Source: an uncultured Tenacibaculum sp. (GTDB taxonomy: Bacteria > Bacteroidota > Bacteroidia > Flavobacteriales > Flavobacteriaceae). From it: DNA of 64,000 bases. Each line of letters begins with the position of its first letter. Positions within the stretch are counted from its first letter, which is position 1. The stretch spans positions 1 to 64,000 of the forward strand of contig CANNGJ010000010.1 of the NCBI GenBank assembly GCA_947504185.1, given 5' to 3'. Below the pieces are notes generated by a model that worked only from the letters and a program-made list of their open reading frames with translations, was not told the origin of the DNA and did not search any database. The translations under genes were made by a program, and so were the position numbers. Positions 59,022-64,000 of this stretch are shown here, piece after piece.

Positions 59022-59069
59022 TTTGAAGGATTTTTTGTTTCAAATAATTATATAGTTAAGGTGTTGTTT

Positions 59070-61466
59070 CTACAAGAAACCACCACCTCCGCTTTTTTCG
59101 TTGTTATCTCTGTTTCTTCTACGTTTAGCTTTGTTTTTACCTCCACCAAAACGATAATTAAACCCTAAATAAGTAGTTCTACTTTCCCATTTAAAACGTC
59201 CGTTTTGAACATAAGGGTTGTCAGAGTTGAATTTAAATCTCATATTGTTGAAGATGTCATTTACTCTAAAGGTAATATTTCCTTTACCTTTAAGTACGCT
59301 ATAATTAGCACCAAGGTTTACCATTTTCATTGCTTCAACATCCCATTGAATATCTTTTCTTGAACCTCTATACATAGCAAACAGCTGTAAGCGTAATTTT
59401 TTATTCACAGTAAAGCTATTGCTAATACGTGCATTAAATATTTCTGCTGTAACTTCTCTTCTAGGAGCAGTAGGGTTACTAATATCATTAGTTCCAAATT
59501 GCTTTTGAGAATAGAAATCCATACTTGCATTTGCTCTCCACCATTTTGCTATTCTGTAGTTTGTAGATAATTCTAAACCATAAGCATCGGTATCATCAAA
59601 GTTTGCAAAAGTTAATATTTGCCTTACATTATTAGCATCACTAGGATCTCTATATGTTGCTCTATTAATTACATCATTAATGTTTCTGTAAAAACTACCT
59701 AATGTGATTGATCCTCCTTTAATTTTTCTAGTATAGTTAAATTCAACTGAATTTGTAAATTGAGGAACTAAATTAGGGTTACCAACAGAAGTGATTAATG
59801 GCGTACTCCATTCTCTAATTGGATTAACTTGTTGAATACCTGGTCTATCAACCCTTTTACTATAGCTTAATTGGAATTGATTCTTTTCTGATGGATTAAA
59901 TGTGAAAAAGGCTGAAGGATAAATAGTGAAAATATCATCAGTAACAGTCTGACTCGCTTGTCCAACTTGATTGAATTTACCTTCAATATCATATTGTTCT
60001 AATCGAGCTCCTAATTGCATTGTTACTTTACCAAACTTATGACCATAATTTACATAACCTGAAAAAATATCTCTATCATAAGTAAAAGATGAATTAGCAA
60101 AACCTACTTGAGTTGTTATATTTGTATTATCAGTTTTATTAACTCTGTATTCTAGACCTAATTCTAGTTTTCCGTTTTTAGAAACTGGATTGGTATAATC
60201 GATATTAATTAAAGTGTTATTTCTTTCATTATTAATATCATTCATGTAATCTGGTTGACTGCCTTCAGTAAATAAATTATTCAACAAGTTTGGTGATTCA
60301 TTTTTTGAATAAGTAGCTTCAAACTCGATATTATGCCCTTTCTTTTCAAAATCACGTTTATAATTTACATTGTATGTTTGATTATGACTTTCAGACATTT
60401 GCGTATTAGGAGCATTTTCTATTAAACCTCCGTTTGCATCAGTAATTTTAGCTCTACCACTAGCGTCACTATCAAACCAATTTTGAGTTGTGTAAAAAGA
60501 AAAAGTGTTTTTATCATCTAAATAGATATCAGCCCCAAATTTTAATAAATGTGATTGATTATCGTTAGTAAATATAAAATCTTGATTATTTACACCAGGT
60601 CTATTTACATAACCAAAATTGTATCTTTCTCCTCCATTATATCCATAGTTTCCAAAGAAATTTACTTTACCAGTTTTATAATTCATATTGGTAGAAGCAT
60701 TATATCTAACAAAATGTCCAGCTTCTACACCTGTATTTAAAGAACCATTAAACCCCATATTAGCATTCTTGTTAAGAATAATATTTATAATCCCACTCAT
60801 TCCTTCTGGATTGTATTTCGCTGATGGATTTGTGATTAATTCAACACTCTTAATTGAAGTAGATGGAATTTGCTTTAAAAGCTGTGAAGCAGGAATATTA
60901 GTCGGCTTACCATCTATTAATACACGTACATTTTCGTTACCACGTAAACTAATGTTTCCTGATTGACTATCGACACTAACAGATTGCACATTATTAAGTA
61001 ACTCAGAAGCTGTTGCCCCAACTGAAGTTAAATCTTTACCTACATTAATAACTTTTCTATCTACTTTTTGCGTTACTGTTGATGTTTCTGCACGAACTTC
61101 AACTTCATCTAAAGTAGTACTGTCTTCCTGTAAAGAAATAGTGCCTAAATTTATTTTTCTGTTTTTATTACTAACAGTAATAGGTTTTGTTACAGTTTTG
61201 TATCCAATAAATTGAATTTCAACTTTATTTTTTCCTTCAGGAATATTTTTGATTGTAAAGGCACCATTATCATTTGTAATTCCACCAGTTAAAATTTTAT
61301 TGGCAGCATCTTTAATTATGATGTTTACATAAGGTAAAGGTTCTTTAGTTGTTTGATCGATTACTTTACCTGAAACCAACCCGGGTTTTGGTAAATTACT
61401 TTTAGGCATTTGCGCAAATAAATTGACACTAAATGCTGTTAAAAGGATTAGTAGTATGTTTTTCAT
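59070..61466 (-). CDS. Outer-membrane beta-barrel receptor, copy 2
   Basis: The protein has 798 residues, same architecture as copy 1: signal peptide ending NLFAQ, regulatory-like domain (VSGKVIDQTTKEPLPYVNI), plug (SLRGNENVRVLIDGKPTNI, TNPSAKYNPEGMSGIINII) and barrel. It ends in a Gly/Arg/Lys-rich tail (KSGGGGFL). It lies 48 bp upstream of copy 1 in the same direction; the two are probably co-transcribed. No SusC/SusD pair or enzyme suggests a substrate. Confidence 0.88.
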   Translation of the reverse strand: MKNILLILLTAFSVNLFAQMPKSNLPKPGLVSGKVIDQTTKEPLPYVNIIIKDAANKILTGGITNDNGAFTIKNIPEGKNKVEIQFIGYKTVTKPITVSNKNRKINLGTISLQEDSTTLDEVEVRAETSTVTQKVDRKVINVGKDLTSVGATASELLNNVQSVSVDSQSGNISLRGNENVRVLIDGKPTNIPASQLLKQIPSTSIKSVELITNPSAKYNPEGMSGIINIILNKNANMGFNGSLNTGVEAGHFVRYNASTNMNYKTGKVNFFGNYGYNGGERYNFGYVNRPGVNNQDFIFTNDNQSHLLKFGADIYLDDKNTFSFYTTQNWFDSDASGRAKITDANGGLIENAPNTQMSESHNQTYNVNYKRDFEKKGHNIEFEATYSKNESPNLLNNLFTEGSQPDYMNDINNERNNTLINIDYTNPVSKNGKLELGLEYRVNKTDNTNITTQVGFANSSFTYDRDIFSGYVNYGHKFGKVTMQLGARLEQYDIEGKFNQVGQASQTVTDDIFTIYPSAFFTFNPSEKNQFQLSYSKRVDRPGIQQVNPIREWSTPLITSVGNPNLVPQFTNSVEFNYTRKIKGGSITLGSFYRNINDVINRATYRDPSDANNVRQILTFANFDDTDAYGLELSTNYRIAKWWRANASMDFYSQKQFGTNDISNPTAPRREVTAEIFNARISNSFTVNKKLRLQLFAMYRGSRKDIQWDVEAMKMVNLGANYSVLKGKGNITFRVNDIFNNMRFKFNSDNPYVQNGRFKWESRTTYLGFNYRFGGGKNKAKRRRNRDNNEKSGGGGFL

Positions 61467-61560
61467 TTTGTTTATTTTGAATTGTTTTGATGTCTAATAG
61501 ACTAGGTATTGATAACTTTTGTTACTATCTTTAACAGAGTTTAACGAATCATTAACAATT

Positions 61561-61923
61561 ATGAAAAAAACTACTTTAGTTATTGGGGCGTCTTTAAACC
61601 CTAATAAATATTCTAATATTGCTATTAAAAGATTAATAGATAGGAATGTAAAAACATTAGCAATTGGTTCAAGAAAAGGTAAAGTGCATACTGTTACTAT
61701 TGAAACAGAAAAAATATTATTCGAGGATATTGATACTGTAACTTTATATTTAAACCCAAAAAGGCAAGAAGAGTATTATAATTATATACAAGAATTAAGT
61801 CCTAGAAGAGTGATTTTTAATCCAGGGACTGAAAATTTAGAGTTTATAAAGCTTTTGAAAGAAAAAGGAATTGAGGCAGAAGTTGCTTGTACGTTAGTGC
61901 TATTATCAACGAGTCAGTACTAG
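61561..61923 (+). CDS. CoA-binding-domain protein
   Basis: The start chosen is the ATG at 61561 (MKKTTLVIGASLNPNKYSN), typical of the family; a frame from 61519 would add 14 residues. There are 120 residues with a Rossmann-like CoA-binding fold (VIGASLNPNKYSNIA, then VTLYLNPKRQEEYYNYI, IFNPGTENLEF). Similar to the YccU-type group. Biochemical role unknown. Convergent with rnz, 2 bp apart. Confidence 0.85.
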   Translation: MKKTTLVIGASLNPNKYSNIAIKRLIDRNVKTLAIGSRKGKVHTVTIETEKILFEDIDTVTLYLNPKRQEEYYNYIQELSPRRVIFNPGTENLEFIKLLKEKGIEAEVACTLVLLSTSQY

Positions 61924-61925
61924 TT

Positions 61926-62861
61926 TTAAATTTTTATAGGAAAAGAATTTATAGAGTATGAATTACCAGCTTCTGCTAATTCTACATTTTTAAAAACAGT
62001 TTGGGCTTCTTTTTTAAAATCATTTAAATTAGAGTACCTACTAGAATAGTGTCCAATAATTAATTTTTCCACATTAGCTTTATTTGCAATAGAAGCAGCT
62101 TGTTCTGCAGTAGCGTGTTTTGTTTTTTCGCACAAATCTTCTCTGTCTTTTAAAAAAGTAGCTTCATGATATAATAAATCTACATCTTTAATAATAGAAA
62201 CAATACTTGGTTTATAAGCAGTATCACTACAAAAAGCATAACTTTTAGGTTTAGGGGGATCTATGGTTAGCTCTTCATTTAGAACAACTTCTCCAGTAGA
62301 TAATATATAATCTTTACCTGCTTTTATGTTATGATAATCACAAGTATCTATTTCATCGTATTGTTGAATATTCTGGATATGTAATTTTCTAGGTTTTGAT
62401 TTCTCTCTGAATAAAAAACCATTGGTATAGACTCTGTGATCTAAAGGTATTGTATATACGGCTACTTTATTATCTTCAAAAATCAATTCACTGTCTTTAG
62501 AATCTAATTCATGGAAAACAATATGATATTTCGTCCAAGATTTTGATAACTTTAATTGAAGTACTGTGATTTCTTTGATGCCTTTTGGACCATAAATATG
62601 TAAGTCTTTTTCTCTATTTAAGATTCCGAATGTTGAAATTAAACCAATTAAACCAAAAAAATGATCGCCATGTAAATGAGAGATAAATATATGATTGATT
62701 TTAGAAAAACCAACTTTATATTTACGCATTTGACGCTGCGTACCTTCACCACAATCTATTAAAAAGTGGCGGTTATTTATTTCTAAATATTGAGAAGTAG
62801 GATGTGCATTAACTCTAGGTGTAGCAGAATGACACCCTAAAATAGTTAAATGTAAACTCAT
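61926..62861 (-). CDS. rnz: Ribonuclease Z
   Basis: The protein has 311 residues. The metallo-beta-lactamase site HLHGDHFFGL, the early Gly-rich LTILGCHSATPRVNAHPTSQ (split), CSDTAYKP and LYHEATFL are tRNase Z signatures; IIGHYSSRY holds a late metal His. It cuts the 3' trailer from tRNA precursors. The start abuts the stop of the next upstream gene. Confidence 0.94.
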   Translation of the reverse strand: MSLHLTILGCHSATPRVNAHPTSQYLEINNRHFLIDCGEGTQRQMRKYKVGFSKINHIFISHLHGDHFFGLIGLISTFGILNREKDLHIYGPKGIKEITVLQLKLSKSWTKYHIVFHELDSKDSELIFEDNKVAVYTIPLDHRVYTNGFLFREKSKPRKLHIQNIQQYDEIDTCDYHNIKAGKDYILSTGEVVLNEELTIDPPKPKSYAFCSDTAYKPSIVSIIKDVDLLYHEATFLKDREDLCEKTKHATAEQAASIANKANVEKLIIGHYSSRYSNLNDFKKEAQTVFKNVELAEAGNSYSINSFPIKI

Positions 62862-63182
62862 TTATCTAATAACAAAACGTTTAGAAATAATTTCATCTTT
62901 GCTTTGAATCGCATAGATGTACATTCCTGTTTTTAAATCTTGACGTTCAAAAGGAAATGAATTACGACCCTTGTTAGTTTTAAACTCTTTACTAAAAACA
63001 GTTTTACCTAATACATTTCTAACAGTTAATATAATAGTTTGCTCTTTTTTAGCGTTAAAATATATGGTAGTGTTATTTATAAACGGATTTGGTGAAGCAA
63101 CTAACTTATCAATAGATTTTTCTTGAGAAAAACTAGATAATGTTACTAAGAAAATAAATATAAAAAGTATTTTTTTTACCAT
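62862..63182 (-). CDS. Minimal secreted protein: T9SS type A sorting domain alone
   Basis: The protein has 106 residues with a signal peptide (ILFIFIFLVTLSSFSQ). After ~10 residues a complete type A sorting domain begins (VASPNPFINNTTIYFN... GMYIYAIQSKDEIISKRFVIR). No cargo domain is present, which is odd for this class. It directly abuts rnz. It could be a worn-down secreted protein or a peptide-sized surface protein. Confidence 0.8.
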   Translation of the reverse strand: MVKKILFIFIFLVTLSSFSQEKSIDKLVASPNPFINNTTIYFNAKKEQTIILTVRNVLGKTVFSKEFKTNKGRNSFPFERQDLKTGMYIYAIQSKDEIISKRFVIR

Positions 63183-63219
63183 ACGTTAATCATTTATAGG
63201 GGATTATGAAATAATAAGG

Positions 63220-63552
63220 TTAAAAACCTAATTCACGCTCAATGTTTTCCATTTCAATAATATCTTGTGCTTCTACTAGAGTTGGCACAATGTTTAATGT
63301 TTCTGGAAAATCATCAATATCCACATCATTTACAATAATAACAAAAGATGTGCCGTTTTCTTGATGTCGAACCGCGTAACTCAAAAATAGTAAAATATTT
63401 TCTTTAGAAATAGTAAATTTTTCTAAAACTTGAACAATAAGGTGTTTTTCCTTATAATTAGAATGCTCTTTTTCAAAGCTTGAAAAGAAATTTGAAAAAG
63501 AATTTTCATCAGGTTTTATTAAAACATATTCTTTTTTATCTTCAACAATCAT
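63220..63552 (-). CDS. Small cytoplasmic STAS-like protein
   Basis: The protein has 110 residues with a beta-alpha pattern (HLIVQVLEKFTISKENILLFLSYAVRHQ, in parts; SFVIIVNDVDIDDFPETL; TLVEAQDIIEMENIERELGF). It looks like a STAS-type fold found between pyrB and rnz in flavobacteria, and is sometimes labelled ribonuclease Z by neighbourhood, though it has no metal site. Function unknown. It is 2 bp downstream of pyrB. Confidence 0.65.
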   Translation of the reverse strand: MIVEDKKEYVLIKPDENSFSNFFSSFEKEHSNYKEKHLIVQVLEKFTISKENILLFLSYAVRHQENGTSFVIIVNDVDIDDFPETLNIVPTLVEAQDIIEMENIERELGF

Positions 63553-63554
63553 TA

Positions 63555-64000
63555 TTATCTTTTTATTTGTTGGGCTAGTAAATATATAACAGCCATACGT
63601 ACAGCAACCCCATTTTCTACTTGATTTAAAATAATAGATTGGTCACTATCGGCAACATCACTTGTTAGTTCTACACCACGGTTTATAGGGCCTGGATGCA
63701 TAATTACAATATCCTTGCCAAGGTTATCAAGTATTTGTTTATTAATACCGAAGAGTTGCGTGTATTCTCTGGTTGAAGGAAAATATTTAATATCCATTCG
63801 TTCATGTTGCACACGAAGCACATTAGCAACATCACACCATTCCAGAGCTTTCTTTAGGTTTGTTTCAACTTCAACTCCTAAGCTTGAAATGTATCTAGGA
63901 ATTAATGTTGTAGGACCACAAACTTTAACTTTAGCTCCTTGTAATTGTAAAGCAAAAATATTAGATAATGCTACTCGTGAATGTAAAACATCACCAACAA
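63555..64000 (-). CDS. pyrB: Aspartate carbamoyltransferase catalytic subunit, N-terminus beyond window
   Basis: The open frame continues to the window end and lacks its start. About 148 C-terminal residues are present. GDVLHSRVALSNIFALQ holds the HSR substrate residues, VCGPTTLIPRY follows, and IMHPGPINRGVELTSDVADS is the aspartate-loop signature. It makes carbamoyl aspartate in pyrimidine synthesis. The gene is read right to left, so the missing part lies past 64000. Confidence 0.93.
   Translation of the reverse strand, partial: VGDVLHSRVALSNIFALQLQGAKVKVCGPTTLIPRYISSLGVEVETNLKKALEWCDVANVLRVQHERMDIKYFPSTREYTQLFGINKQILDNLGKDIVIMHPGPINRGVELTSDVADSDQSIILNQVENGVAVRMAVIYLLAQQIKR

Noticed and set aside
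63220-63552. Second ribonuclease Z
   Set aside because: The protein is 110 residues without any metallo-beta-lactamase motif; only the neighbour at 61926 is RNase Z.

Overview
The window looks like a chromosome segment from a marine-type Flavobacteriaceae bacterium, plausibly close to Tenacibaculum (genus inferred, not proven). Reasons: strongly AT-rich DNA, type IX secretion sorting domains, TonB-type outer-membrane receptors with carboxypeptidase-regulatory-like N-termini, Bacteroidota-type promoter boxes (TAnnTTTG), a flavobacterial 6S RNA between zapA and rny, and a monomeric isocitrate dehydrogenase.

Layout. 1-2863: an integron-like array, with a serine hydrolase gene and a ~390-bp non-coding unit separated by long imperfect palindromes, next to a divergent tyrosine recombinase. 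2879-9555: TonB receptor, M23 peptidase, coiled-coil protein, ZapA, 6S RNA and RNase Y. 9709-16361: secreted and surface proteins, including a four-gene operon whose members carry phage-fibre-like modules and a T9SS type B sorting domain. 16497-27701: housekeeping (ATP-grasp enzyme, murQ, icd, rplS, trmD, pseudouridine synthase, ACP phosphodiesterase, dipeptidase, recR). 27780-40199: a haem biosynthesis block. hemJ, hemH, an RNA methylase and an AraC regulator lie on the minus strand. hemA, a hemC-hemD fusion, hemB, hemL, hemE and hemF lie on the plus strand with small envelope genes between them. 40428-43804: convergent genes for a 2-oxoacid dehydrogenase E2 and a fused E1 alpha/beta. 44088-46571: small envelope proteins and an acetyltransferase.

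46564-53372 is an accessory island. It opens with a scar joining the tail of an epimerase gene to the middle of a peptide-exporter ABC transporter. An HlyD-type adaptor and an Rnl1-like RNA ligase follow, then a frameshifted large serine recombinase and a GIY-YIG-like gene whose two ends are mutually complementary. 53471-64000 returns to core genes: htpG, a KAS III-like synthase, two tandem outer-membrane barrels, a CoA-binding protein, rnz, and the 3' part of pyrB, which runs off the window.

Most notable signal: three gene-sized units, two by the tyrosine recombinase and one 50 kb away, follow one rule. Each begins with GTT plus a unit-specific sequence whose reverse complement stands at its own other end, next to a palindrome. 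This is the logic of integron cassettes, but the recombinase lacks the extra segment of classical IntI. Second in interest are the secreted phage-fibre-like operon and the RNA ligase encoded with a decayed peptide exporter.
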